Assembly (NCBI RefSeq): GCF_009831625.1
Contig: NZ_WUUS01000006.1
Location: 186,001-250,000, forward strand
Length of the DNA: 64,000 bases
From: Halobaculum saliterrae
GTDB lineage: Archaea; Halobacteriota; Halobacteria; Halobacteriales; Haloferacaceae
Direction: 5' to 3'
In this document: positions 7,156 to 15,863 of the stretch, in pieces
Numbering within the stretch: the first letter of the stretch is position 1
Layout of the letters: each line of letters starts with the position of its first letter
Notes under the pieces: generated by a model
Databases searched by the model: none
What the model saw: only the letters and a program-made list of their open reading frames with translations
Told to the model about the DNA's origin: nothing
Program-made: the position numbers and the translations under genes

Positions 7156-8960
7156 TGTGCGGGATCATCGGCTGCGTCGGACACGGCGACGACACGCTCG
7201 ACGTGATCCTCGACGGACTGGAGACCCTGGAGTACCGCGGCTACGACTCCGCGGGCGTCGCCCTCGCCGACGAGGCCATCGACGTGGAGAAGAAGGAGGG
7301 CCGCCTGGAGATGCTCCGCGAGCTGATCGCCGGCCGCGACGTCCCGCCGGCCGGTCCCGTCGGCATCGGCCACACGCGCTGGAGTACGCACGGGCCGCCG
7401 ACGGACGCGAACGCCCACCCCCACACCGACGAATCGGGACGGGTCGCGGTCGTCCACAACGGGATCATCGAGAACTACCAGGCGCTGCGCGACGAGCTCG
7501 AAGCCGAGGGCGTCACCTTCACCAGCGACACCGACACCGAGGTGATCCCGCATCTGTTCGCGGCGTACCTCGACGCAGAGCTGGACCCTGAGGCGGCGTT
7601 CCGTCGCACGCTCGAGCGCATCGAGGGCAGCTACGCGATCGCGGCGGTGGTCGCGGGCGACGACCGGATCTTCGCGACCCGCAACGACTCCCCGCTCGTG
7701 CTCGGCGTCGGCGACGGCCGGTACTACCTCGCCAGCGACGTGCCCGCCTTCCTCGAGCACACGCGCGACGTCGTGTATCTCGACGACGGCGAGGTCGCGA
7801 TCGTCGACAGCGACGGGTGGGCGGTCACCGACCGCGACGGCGACCGCGTCGAGAAGGACGTCTCCACGGTCACGTGGAGCGCCGAACAGACCGGCAAGAG
7901 CGGCTACGACCACTACATGCTCAAGGAGATCCACGAGCAGCCCACCGCGCTCCGACAGGGGCTCAGCGGCCGTCTCGACGAGCTCTCGGGGACGGTCACT
8001 GTCGAGGAACTCGACGACGTGGGGACACCCGAGACGGTCCACTTCGTCGCCTGCGGGACCTCCTATCACGCGGCGCTGTACGGCGTCGAGCTGTTCCGCG
8101 AGGCTGGTATCCCGGCGCAGGCGTTCCTCGCCAGCGAGTACGCGACCGGCCCCGCGCCCATCCCTGAGTCCGGGCTCGTCGTCGGCGTCACGCAAAGCGG
8201 CGAGACGGCGGACACCCTTTCCGCCCTCCGCGAGGCGCAGGGACGGGGCGCCGAGACGCTCGCGCTCACGAACGTGGTGGGCAGCACCGCGGCCCGCGAG
8301 TGCGACCACGCGCTGTACATCCGCTCGGGCCCGGAGATCGGCGTCGCCGCGACGAAGACGTTCTCCTCGCAGCTGACCGCGTTGAACCTCTTGGCAGAGA
8401 CGCTTACGAACGGTGGGGTCAAGTCACGTGATCTCGTCGCCGGGTTGCGGGACGTTCCTGGTGACATTCAACAAGTACTTGACCAGACAAATGCCGAAGA
8501 AATCGTCGACAAGTACCTGAGCCACGAATCATTCTTTTTCATTGGTCGTGGGCAGAACTTCCCGGTCGCTCTTGAAGGCGCACTGAAATTCAAGGAGATC
8601 ACCTACGAGCATGCAGAGGGTTTCGCTGCCGGTGAATTGAAACATGGTCCACTCGCGTTGGTCACACAAAACACACCGGTGTTTGCGATCGTGACCGGCG
8701 ACGACGAACGCGCACGCAAGACCATCGGCAACGTCAAAGAAGTCGAGGCACGCGACGCCCCAGTGATCGCCGTAACTGACGGGAAATCCGATGTCGAACG
8801 GTATGCAGATCACGTATTGATGATTCCTGAGACTCACCCGCGGACTGCTCCGATGCTCGCAAACGTACAGTTGCAACTTGTTGCCTATCACATGGCTAAT
8901 CGACTCGGGCGCGCAATCGACAAGCCGCGTAACCTCGCAAAAAGCGTCACCGTCGAGTGA
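7155..8960 (+). CDS. glmS: Glutamine-fructose-6-phosphate aminotransferase (mosaic gene)
   Basis: 601 aa, the usual GlmS length. It begins MCGIIGCVGH with the N-terminal nucleophile Cys2, and has HTRWSTHGPP and HNGIIENY of the glutaminase domain (1-240), then two SIS isomerase domains (CGTSYHAALYG, TQSGETADT, ATKTFSSQ) ending in the conserved RNLAKSVTVE. The start overlaps the upstream stop by one base. It makes glucosamine-6-phosphate for amino-sugar nucleotides. The base composition changes abruptly at about 8380-8400 (residue about 410): line 8281-8340 is 45/60 GC, 8461-8520 only 26/60, without any break in the frame. The last third matches the low-GC cassette that follows, so this looks like a recombinant gene. 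Confidence 0.95.
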   Translation: MCGIIGCVGHGDDTLDVILDGLETLEYRGYDSAGVALADEAIDVEKKEGRLEMLRELIAGRDVPPAGPVGIGHTRWSTHGPPTDANAHPHTDESGRVAVVHNGIIENYQALRDELEAEGVTFTSDTDTEVIPHLFAAYLDAELDPEAAFRRTLERIEGSYAIAAVVAGDDRIFATRNDSPLVLGVGDGRYYLASDVPAFLEHTRDVVYLDDGEVAIVDSDGWAVTDRDGDRVEKDVSTVTWSAEQTGKSGYDHYMLKEIHEQPTALRQGLSGRLDELSGTVTVEELDDVGTPETVHFVACGTSYHAALYGVELFREAGIPAQAFLASEYATGPAPIPESGLVVGVTQSGETADTLSALREAQGRGAETLALTNVVGSTAARECDHALYIRSGPEIGVAATKTFSSQLTALNLLAETLTNGGVKSRDLVAGLRDVPGDIQQVLDQTNAEEIVDKYLSHESFFFIGRGQNFPVALEGALKFKEITYEHAEGFAAGELKHGPLALVTQNTPVFAIVTGDDERARKTIGNVKEVEARDAPVIAVTDGKSDVERYADHVLMIPETHPRTAPMLANVQLQLVAYHMANRLGRAIDKPRNLAKSVTVE

Positions 8961-9065
8961 ACAGTATCCACTATACGGACATAATCACAACATCAGGAAA
9001 CCGCGCTCTCGAAGAGCCGAAGCCTACTCTGTGAATTCAGAAAGACAGCAGGCCCGGAATATCGG

Positions 9066-9668
9066 TCACAGTTCTTTGACTACCTTAGCTGGATTTCCAG
9101 CGACGACAGTATTAGGAGGAACATCGTCAGTGACGATCGAACCGGCACCAACGACTGCGTTGTCGCCGATAGTCACGCCTTTCAGAATGATACTTCGCGT
9201 ACCCAGCCATGCGCTTTCACCGACCGTGACTGGACGCTTCTCGACGGCACCGTCGCCCACAGCGTGGACATCAGAATCACGGATCACGACACCAGGAGCA
9301 AGCGTGGCATCCTCTTTGAGGACGACCTCGGTCGCTGCGTAGATCTCACAGCCCCGATTGATGAATACGTCGTCGTGGACAGTGAGGCGGCCGGCCACTT
9401 TGAAAAACGTCGGCTGTCCCAGATTCCCGACGAGCTCTACCCTGTTGCCGAATACGACTTGTTCAGCCCCACTGTCAAGAAGCCGAACGTCGCCCCGGAT
9501 CTTAAGCCCCTCTCGGGAACCCGTGATTGTCTTCTTGTGTTTCCACAGAAAACGAGCCCCTGCAAGTCTCCATAGTACGTACCGTCCGCTCATCCGAACA
9601 GTCGCGCTAAAACCGTTTTCACGGTAGTACGTACGTGCCTTTGAGATGAGCGGATGCGACAACAACAT
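9066..9668 (-). CDS. Hexapeptide-repeat acyltransferase (WbbJ/LbH type)
   Basis: 200 aa. After an N-terminal amphipathic region come imperfect hexapeptide repeats (VVFGNRVELVG, LTVHDDVFINRG, ATLAPGVVIRDSD) and the classical C-terminal part with SAWLGTRSIILKGVTIGDNA, VVGAGSIVTDDVPPNTV and VAGNPAKVV, as in maltose/galactoside O-acetyltransferases and capsule acetyltransferases. The catalytic His usually found before the WxG segment corresponds to DSDVHAVG here. Likely role: O-acetylation of a surface-glycan sugar in the cytoplasm. First gene of the low-GC cassette; divergent from the flippase (97 bp between starts). The acceptor sugar is unknown. Confidence 0.8.
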   Translation of the reverse strand: MLLSHPLISKARTYYRENGFSATVRMSGRYVLWRLAGARFLWKHKKTITGSREGLKIRGDVRLLDSGAEQVVFGNRVELVGNLGQPTFFKVAGRLTVHDDVFINRGCEIYAATEVVLKEDATLAPGVVIRDSDVHAVGDGAVEKRPVTVGESAWLGTRSIILKGVTIGDNAVVGAGSIVTDDVPPNTVVAGNPAKVVKEL

Positions 9669-9734
9669 CTGTGTTCGCTCTATCGGCTCACTTGTTAAGT
9701 TCCTCGGGTGGTGTCAACACCTATTCTTCGGGGA

Positions 9735-9741
9735 GTATATA
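9735..9741 (+). promoter_or_regulatory. TATA box of the flippase gene
   Basis: GAGTATATACC lies about 28-31 bp upstream of ATG 9766, the standard spacing for a leaderless haloarchaeal transcript. This supports 9766 rather than the upstream in-frame ATG at 9646 as the start. Confidence 0.6.
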
Positions 9742-9765
9742 CCGCGAACACTAATACATCGCCAC

Positions 9766-11289
9766 ATGAGCGACGAAGGCCTTGGATCGATCTCCCGGAT
9801 CGTCTCCGGGTCTGCCATCATTTTCGCCGGCTCGATACTTCACAAGCTCATCGCTTTCGGCGGGAGCATCTTCATAGCTAGGGCACTTGGGGATACCGGC
9901 TATGGGATTGTGGTTGTCGCATTATCGATGCTGTTCGTCTTCGGGGAATTGCTGAATCTCGGAATGGGACAGGGTGTTTCACGAAATTATCCCCGTGCAG
10001 AAACGGATCAAGAACGACGAGGGATTCTCCTGTCGGCGCTTCAGTTGTCCATTATTCTGTCAGTTTTTGGTGGGGTCGGCGTGTTTCTCGCCGCCGAACC
10101 GCTGGCAGTTCGTGTGTTTAACGATCCATCGTTGATTCCTGTACTCGAGGTGGTTGCTGTGGTCGTCCCTCTCTACAGTCTTCGAAAAGTCTCGAATGGG
10201 GGGCTTCAGGCGGTGAAAAAACCGGCGGCAAAAGCCCTCATATCCAGTATATTCCAACCAATTGTCAGAATCGTGTTCATCGTCGTATTGGTAACTGCTG
10301 GCTTTGAGGCCGTAGGTGTCGCAAGTGCATACGTTGTCGCAACGGGGACTGCGGCCTTTCTCGCTCTCTATGTCGTCCACCGTGAGACAGATCTGTTCGC
10401 GATCGGCACTCCGGCGGCCCGTTCGTACCGTTCACTGTTGGCGTTCTCACTGCCGCTAGTTGGGTCTGCAGTCATTATGCGATTAATGAACAACGTCGAC
10501 ACGCTTCTTATCGGTACACTGCAAGCTTCGGCCGATGTCGGGCAGTATAATGTTGCGTTTGTGCTCGGACAGACAACACTTCTGTTTTACCAGACACTCG
10601 GGTTCATGTACGTCCCAGAACTATCTGAGTTGCACAAGGAGGGAGCAATAGACCAAGCGTCGATGATCTACCAAGCAGTTACAAAGTGGGTCGTTCTGGC
10701 TTCTGTGCCGTTTATCCTGACTGCTGTGGTGTTCCCGGAGACGGTCATTTCCCTCTTGTATTCAGAGATATATCTTCAAGCAACACTCCCGTTTCTGATT
10801 CTTATTGGCGGATTCTTGACCCACATCCTTGTTGGGCCGAACATCAACACGCTCACCAGTTTCGGGGATACTCGAGAGATCTTCATCTTCGATGCCGGAA
10901 CGGTCGGACTGAACATCGTCCTGAACCTCGTTCTGATTCCTCGATTTGGTATTGCCGGTGCTGCAACCGCGACTAGCGCATCGTACGTCGTTCGAAATGG
11001 TGTGATGACATGGTTCCTCCATCGGACATACGGCATCATGCCCTTCTCACGGCAGATGCTCTTGCCGCTCATCCCGACAGTACTGGTAGCCGGACTGTTG
11101 TGGTTCGTTGTTGAAGACAACTCAGTGCTACTGGTCATTGTCTCCGCGTTCGCTCTTGTTGCAACGACCACGCTCGGGTATCTCAGTAGCGGCATTGAGA
11201 AATCGGACATGATGCTCGCCGAGACAATCGAATCGCAAACAGGTATTGACCTCCACTACATCAGGCAGCTACACGATCGAATACGGTGA
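9766..11289 (+). CDS. Oligosaccharide flippase (Wzx/AglR-like, MATE_Wzx)
   Basis: 507 aa, a polytopic membrane protein with roughly 12-14 hydrophobic segments. It starts MSDEGLGSISRIVSGSAIIF, an amphipathic N-terminus leading into the first helix as in polysaccharide-transport proteins. Family features are the early FIARALGDTGYGIVVVALS and the mid-protein RLMNNVDTLLIGTL segment (Wzx helix 7 with Asn/Asp). It is predicted to move a dolichol- or polyprenol-linked glycan across the membrane. It is the only forward-strand transport gene of the cassette and has its own TATA box. Codon use is visibly less GC-rich than in the flanks, supporting shared recent history with its neighbours. Confidence 0.9.
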   Translation: MSDEGLGSISRIVSGSAIIFAGSILHKLIAFGGSIFIARALGDTGYGIVVVALSMLFVFGELLNLGMGQGVSRNYPRAETDQERRGILLSALQLSIILSVFGGVGVFLAAEPLAVRVFNDPSLIPVLEVVAVVVPLYSLRKVSNGGLQAVKKPAAKALISSIFQPIVRIVFIVVLVTAGFEAVGVASAYVVATGTAAFLALYVVHRETDLFAIGTPAARSYRSLLAFSLPLVGSAVIMRLMNNVDTLLIGTLQASADVGQYNVAFVLGQTTLLFYQTLGFMYVPELSELHKEGAIDQASMIYQAVTKWVVLASVPFILTAVVFPETVISLLYSEIYLQATLPFLILIGGFLTHILVGPNINTLTSFGDTREIFIFDAGTVGLNIVLNLVLIPRFGIAGAATATSASYVVRNGVMTWFLHRTYGIMPFSRQMLLPLIPTVLVAGLLWFVVEDNSVLLVIVSAFALVATTTLGYLSSGIEKSDMMLAETIESQTGIDLHYIRQLHDRIR

Positions 11290-11326
11290 ACTGACCCGAG
11301 TCGATCTCCAGAACATCTCTGTGAGG

Positions 11327-12229
11327 TTACTCCATATATCCGAGTTCGCGAAGGCGCTCTTCTGCAGTGTCCATTGTGACTGTCTGATCTACCCCCCGTT
11401 CCCGGTCGTCAGTATTCAGTTCCAACCACTTTCGAACATCGAAGACAGACTCCGGCAGGTCACCTTTGACGCCTTCTGTGGCTGCAACCATCGCTCGGTT
11501 ACTGTGGACACCGCTCTCTCCATCGTCGATCCAAGAAACCCGGATACCGTGGTCTGAGAGGACGACCAACTCATCGGTTCGTTCCCGGACCCAGCCAAGC
11601 ATACTGTCGACGCGCTCGTAATACTCTCGCAACTTGGCCTCCCGCGTTGCGAAGGCGTGACCTGTCACATCAAGAACGTGGGAATGAACGCCTGCGATCG
11701 GTGTGTCGATATCCGTAATACCCACAATCCAGCCGAATTCTTTCCCCGTATTTCCCATCGTCCGCTGCCGAAGTTCCCGTTCGGTCATCTCACCATGGCT
11801 GACCTTTGACGCCCAACTCCAGGCCTCTGAGAGGTGAGTCGCATCAGCAATACCTGGCCAACCGAATACTTGACCAGTTTCGAACGCATGAGGAAGGTGA
11901 GTTCGGTGGATCTCCTGCCTGTGGCCTCGTTCTCGAAATGGTTTCCCGAGTGTGTTTCTCACCTTGTGTGGGAAGAACTGAGTAGCTTGGCTTGCGACCC
12001 GAAGAGCAAGCGAATCCCAGTCTGCGGCGTCACCAGTCACCTCATGTTCAGAGGGGTGGACGCCGGTTGCGACAGATGTCCAAACTTCAGGTGTGTACGG
12101 GTGGTCGGCCGAATAGGTGAATGTCTCCAGTGGCCCGCTATTTTCGAGCAGAATGTTTTCGCAGTCCCACCGACGCGCGAGAGCATAATCAGCCGCGTCA
12201 AGAGCAATGACGGCCAGTGTGTCAGTCAT
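11327..12229 (-). CDS. Alkaline phosphatase superfamily protein (PDE/NPP-like)
   Basis: 300 aa. The beginning VIALDAADYALARRW has the metal-binding Asp of the alkaline phosphatase fold, followed by TPEVWTSVATGVHPSEHEV, where the Thr after VW is the position of the nucleophile in nucleotide pyrophosphatase/phosphodiesterases. Later come GVHSHVLDVTG and VVLSDHGIRVS, with metal-binding Asp and His residues. No signal peptide is visible, so it is probably cytoplasmic. Members often sit in archaeal glycan clusters, where they may cleave a phosphodiester or phosphate/sulfate ester. Converges with the flippase (37-bp gap) and diverges from the HprK-like gene. The substrate is unknown. Confidence 0.75.
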   Translation of the reverse strand: MTDTLAVIALDAADYALARRWDCENILLENSGPLETFTYSADHPYTPEVWTSVATGVHPSEHEVTGDAADWDSLALRVASQATQFFPHKVRNTLGKPFRERGHRQEIHRTHLPHAFETGQVFGWPGIADATHLSEAWSWASKVSHGEMTERELRQRTMGNTGKEFGWIVGITDIDTPIAGVHSHVLDVTGHAFATREAKLREYYERVDSMLGWVRERTDELVVLSDHGIRVSWIDDGESGVHSNRAMVAATEGVKGDLPESVFDVRKWLELNTDDRERGVDQTVTMDTAEERLRELGYME

Positions 12230-12357
12230 GTGGAGGAGTGTCCCCGCGGGATACTTACGCTATTCGGTGTCTACGGGGCCGGTGAGACTGGGACTCAGAA
12301 CAGACCAGAATGCATATGTCCAGTGGAAAACGTTACTTGATAACAGAACTCTCTCGT

Positions 12358-13452
12358 ATGAACGTCTTCGACATATACGGGTATCAGCTCGGCATTGACG
12401 GGAGTACAGATGCATTAGATAAGCTCTCAAACGCGTATGGGTCTTTTTCCTCAACAGGAACCGATGTCGATATAAATTTACAAATATCCCAACTCACGCA
12501 ATCGTTGAGACACGAGCACAAGCTTGGCGGGGCAAAGCGGTTCTATGGGCGGTCCGAGGATCGGTTTACCCTCCGTGATCACGCCAGTACAATCGCCGTT
12601 GATGAGGATTGGACTGAAGTTGCGTGTTCGTCCAAGGCTTCAACGTCAACGTTGACGACACTCCTCGAGGGGCAGCTCAGGCAACAACTTGCGCCGGAGG
12701 GAAAGGCGATGATTCACGGCTCAGGTGTCCGGTATGAGGGAGAGACGCTTCTCTTTCCCGCGTGGCGTCATACCGGGAAGACCAATACGATGCTGAGTTT
12801 CGCCGTCCGAGGCGGTGACTTCCTGTCTGATGACCGTCTGTTCGTGGACGAACGTGGGATGGCCCACAGCTATCCGATGCCGATTAATCTCCTTCAGTAT
12901 AACCTCCGTGCGTTCCCAGAGCTGCTTGCCCGGAGTAACTTCGAACGGTTCAAAGATAGGCTGAGTATGGCCCTCGCTAGTCAAACTGAGGGGATGCCGG
13001 AGCACAGCTTTGTGCGAGGTGTCCTCGATTACCTCAATAACCATGTTATCAAAGACTCATATAAGTACCACCCGTCAGATCTCTTCGAAGATATTGTGAC
13101 GATCCCGCAAGAGACCCCGATAGACAAGCTCGTTTTGTTGGAAACAACGGAGTCTGATATCGATCACTGCCGTATCGAACCAATCGAGGCGAAAACAATG
13201 GCCCGCATACTGGGTTCAATCACTGACTTCGAATGGAATACGACACTCCATGACACGTATAGCGCGTACGACATGCTGTTCCCAGAACGGGACGGGCTAA
13301 CGGACCAGCTCATGCAACTGCGTTCTCGTGAACGCGAAGTGTACGAAGCCGTGGCCGAAACCGCAGACGTGTATCGGCTTCAGGTTCCCGAAGAAGAAGA
13401 GTGGAGCAGAGAAACCCAACAGCGAGTCGTCGAAACGACGATCGGCGTTTAA
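12358..13452 (+). CDS. HprK-like/PEPCK-fold ATPase of the glycan cassette
   Basis: 364 aa from ATG 12358 (MNVFDIYGYQLGI); ATG 12310 would extend it by 16 residues. The middle holds GSGVRYEGETLLFPAWRHTG, then KTNTML, then DFLSDDRLFVDERG, the layout of HPr-kinase/PEPCK-like P-loop domains: Walker A, a Walker B-like SDD, and YPMPINLL. The P-loop is AWRHTGKT, so the first Gly of the canonical GxxxxGK(S/T) is Ala, a deviation worth checking. Proteins like this recur in haloarchaeal surface-polysaccharide clusters with unknown substrates; phosphorylation of a sugar or protein is inference. It ends 5 bp from the converging fusion gene. Confidence 0.65.
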   Translation: MNVFDIYGYQLGIDGSTDALDKLSNAYGSFSSTGTDVDINLQISQLTQSLRHEHKLGGAKRFYGRSEDRFTLRDHASTIAVDEDWTEVACSSKASTSTLTTLLEGQLRQQLAPEGKAMIHGSGVRYEGETLLFPAWRHTGKTNTMLSFAVRGGDFLSDDRLFVDERGMAHSYPMPINLLQYNLRAFPELLARSNFERFKDRLSMALASQTEGMPEHSFVRGVLDYLNNHVIKDSYKYHPSDLFEDIVTIPQETPIDKLVLLETTESDIDHCRIEPIEAKTMARILGSITDFEWNTTLHDTYSAYDMLFPERDGLTDQLMQLRSREREVYEAVAETADVYRLQVPEEEEWSRETQQRVVETTIGV

Positions 13453-13457
13453 GCCTC

Positions 13458-15302
13458 TCAATCGGGCGACACTGCCCCTGCTCTGTGGGAAACTGCCTGC
13501 ACAATCGCAGGCAACTCGCCTGCAATCTTTCGTCCCCAAACCGCAAACGTCTCAGGGATCGTGATAAGCGAAAGGCTCGTGGGATATGAATAATTCACAC
13601 TGATTCTGTGTTGCAAACCAGCTGGCAAGTGGCGAACGATAGTCACCGGGTCCATCCCAACCTGTTCGCCGTATCGTGTGAGTTCCTCAGTCGTGATTCG
13701 CGCGAACGGGGAGTCCTGTAGAAACAGTCGGTCTACGGCAGTGTCAATGTCGCCGAACGTGCGCACGCCGAGGGTCAGAAGAAAGTTCGTCGGATCAATA
13801 AACGGTGAGCCTGCTGTCGCCGCGTACTCCCAGTCGATTACACCAGTAATTCCCGTATCATCGACAAACACGTTCACCTGATTGAAGTCCCCGTGTACGA
13901 CCGTTTCGAAGCTCGATATCGGTTCCGGGGGCGCAGGAACCTCGATACCGACGGTGCTGTTAGAGAGGAATTCTTGTACCTCTGTTGGTGTCCGCTCGAT
14001 CTTGTGCTCACAATACGGTTGTTGGAGACGAGCGATCCAGTTGAGACCCGTCCGTAACACCCACTGGAATGACCCAGGGGACCGTTTGACTCTATTACGA
14101 AGTTGTGTTCCTTGGACCTGTTGTTCAGATCGGGTATTACCAAACTGTGTCTCTATCCGCGTTCCTGTTGGAAGAGTCCCAGTAATCTCGTCATTTGTTG
14201 AGCGAACGTACTCCAAGGTCTCCTGTTCGCGGTTGTTGAACTGCTCATACGTCGTGACGTTGGGAACCTTATATATCCGGTCAGCCCCGTCGGTAGAGCT
14301 ATCGAACAGCGTGGAACGGTATCGCCCTCGGAGAATCAGGCCACCCGACAAGTCTGTCGTTGTTGGTTCTCTCTGACGGGAGAAGACAAGTAGGTATCCG
14401 GGTAGGGCGTATTGAAGCAGTCCCAGACGGCGAAGTAGTGTCAATATCTGTTTGCCTGCCCGTTCTGTGATAGTCCGGGCAGTCAACTCCAGCGTCTGGA
14501 ACCGTCGCATCTCGTCTCGTTTTGTCGGGTCGAGCGCGTAGTCCGGACAACTTGGACTCGGGTACAGGCCATATGCTTTGGCGATCTGGAGGGTTTTAAT
14601 TGGCCCTCCGTTCCCATGGAGCGCTCGCTGAACAGACCGAAGACGACGGACGCTGTCAGCGACCCCGTCTGCCTGGATCACACCTTCTGTAAGGACGAAC
14701 GCCGTTCCTCGTTTTGAGAGGAGTGTATCGATCGTCGAGAACAAACTGAGGCGATCGACGTCATCCCGAAGGCTCGCTAAATCAGCCACAATCGTATCAA
14801 ATGTTCCAGGAGCGAGTGGGACCTCTGACAGCGATCCATGGATGGGAACGACGGAATCTGTCGGCAGATCAGTTCGGTTCGAAAGAATCCGAAGTCGGTC
14901 CACCGACTGTCCAAGAGCCACGACAGACTCACACTGCTCCGCTAGCAAGCCTGTCCGACGACCGGTTCCGGCAGTGATGTCCAAGCATCGTCCGGTGAGA
15001 AACGGACCAACGAACAAGCGCCAACAGTCGCGACCATATTCGAATAGTTCGGCGACCACTGAGTCAAATTCTTCACCCCCCAGGCTACTGGTCTCGACTG
15101 CGTTGCGAAGCGATGTGCGCTCTGTTTCTTCAGCGAGATCTCGGTACAAGGGACACGTCTCATCCTGCTGTCGAAACGATAAGATTCCACTCCGTCGCGT
15201 CGGGGCCCAACCGCACTCACAGCCCGTAGTTGCGTCTCGAATCAGCCCGCAACACTGTGGGCAAGTGAGCAATGGCACTTCCTGAGAGGAATATCGTGTC
15301 AT
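13458..15302 (-). CDS. Zinc ribbon-SAM methyltransferase-APH-like kinase fusion
   Basis: 614 aa with three parts. Residues 14-31 have CPQC and CEC of a treble-clef or zinc-ribbon motif. Residues about 80-300 form a class I methyltransferase (LDITAGTGRRTGLL at 107-120 as SAM motif I; IVADLASL as motif II-IV). Residues about 320-600 are an aminoglycoside-phosphotransferase/choline-kinase-like domain: IYKVPN (beta-3 Lys), a following Glu-rich helix, HGDFNQVNVF (catalytic loop, HGDxxxxN) and VIDWEYA (metal-binding Asp). The architecture parallels WbdD, the methyltransferase-kinase that caps E. coli O-polysaccharide; that parallel is by domain order, not proven homology. Its place in a glycan cassette suggests phosphorylation and methylation of a sugar chain. 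It lies 3 bp upstream of no gene on its strand; the GT2 ends at 15306. Confidence 0.75.
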   Translation of the reverse strand: MTRYSSQEVPLLTCPQCCGLIRDATTGCECGWAPTRRSGILSFRQQDETCPLYRDLAEETERTSLRNAVETSSLGGEEFDSVVAELFEYGRDCWRLFVGPFLTGRCLDITAGTGRRTGLLAEQCESVVALGQSVDRLRILSNRTDLPTDSVVPIHGSLSEVPLAPGTFDTIVADLASLRDDVDRLSLFSTIDTLLSKRGTAFVLTEGVIQADGVADSVRRLRSVQRALHGNGGPIKTLQIAKAYGLYPSPSCPDYALDPTKRDEMRRFQTLELTARTITERAGKQILTLLRRLGLLQYALPGYLLVFSRQREPTTTDLSGGLILRGRYRSTLFDSSTDGADRIYKVPNVTTYEQFNNREQETLEYVRSTNDEITGTLPTGTRIETQFGNTRSEQQVQGTQLRNRVKRSPGSFQWVLRTGLNWIARLQQPYCEHKIERTPTEVQEFLSNSTVGIEVPAPPEPISSFETVVHGDFNQVNVFVDDTGITGVIDWEYAATAGSPFIDPTNFLLTLGVRTFGDIDTAVDRLFLQDSPFARITTEELTRYGEQVGMDPVTIVRHLPAGLQHRISVNYSYPTSLSLITIPETFAVWGRKIAGELPAIVQAVSHRAGAVSPD

Positions 15303-15305
15303 TAA

Positions 15306-15863
15306 TTAAAAATTGAGAACGCCTTTGAGAAGACTTGGGGCATACTGCGGATATCTGACACAGAGATATGCAGTTGCCTGTAGTGTTTGAAGTGTTCCCT
15401 GCCCAACCGACTCGTGCTCTTCGTGATGAATACTGTCTCTGGGAAGCCCGCGGAGTTCTAGGCCCTTATTGAGTGCGTGAAGACAGAACTCGGTGTCCTC
15501 CATGTGATTCAACCGTTCGTCAAACCCGCCAAGTGATTCGAAGACTTGCCGTGACAGGACGAAAAACCGAGTCAGCAACAGCCCAAAGTCGAAGTCCTCT
15601 AAGCCGATGACCAGGCCTTGGCGGGCCTCACGAACGTGTTGCCAGAAGAACGATTCTTCGAATGTGATATCATCATCACAGAAGACGAGAATCTTACCGT
15701 CGGTTTGCGCCGCCCCGAGATTCCGTGCTTCCGCCCGATTCCCTTCGGACACAACTGCTGTTTCAACGGTGTCTGGAACAGACTCGAGTGTAATTGGGTC
15801 CGGGTCAAGCGTCGGAATCACCACCGAAACCTCCTCTGGAGAGATCACGCGTTCATTCGACAT
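15306..15863 (-). CDS. Short glycosyltransferase family 2 protein
   Basis: 185 aa from ATG 15863 (MSNERVISPEEVSVVIPTLD); a TTG at 15875 is less likely. The GT-A fold is recognisable: VVIPTLDPDPITL, then GNRAEARNLGAAQTDG, then ILVFCDDDITFEE with the DxD metal-binding motif, and GGFDERLNHMEDTEFCLHA (the ED acid/base region). It is shorter than most GT2 enzymes (about 230-320) but contains the whole catalytic core. It probably adds one nucleotide-sugar residue on the cytoplasmic face. It overlaps the GT4 gene upstream by 11 bp, so translation is coupled. Donor and acceptor are unknown. Confidence 0.8.
   Translation of the reverse strand: MSNERVISPEEVSVVIPTLDPDPITLESVPDTVETAVVSEGNRAEARNLGAAQTDGKILVFCDDDITFEESFFWQHVREARQGLVIGLEDFDFGLLLTRFFVLSRQVFESLGGFDERLNHMEDTEFCLHALNKGLELRGLPRDSIHHEEHESVGQGTLQTLQATAYLCVRYPQYAPSLLKGVLNF

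Noticed and set aside
6450-8309. 619-codon minus-strand open frame opposite glmU-like/glmS
   Set aside because: It covers two well-identified genes and has no recognisable domain; an effect of GC-rich codon structure.
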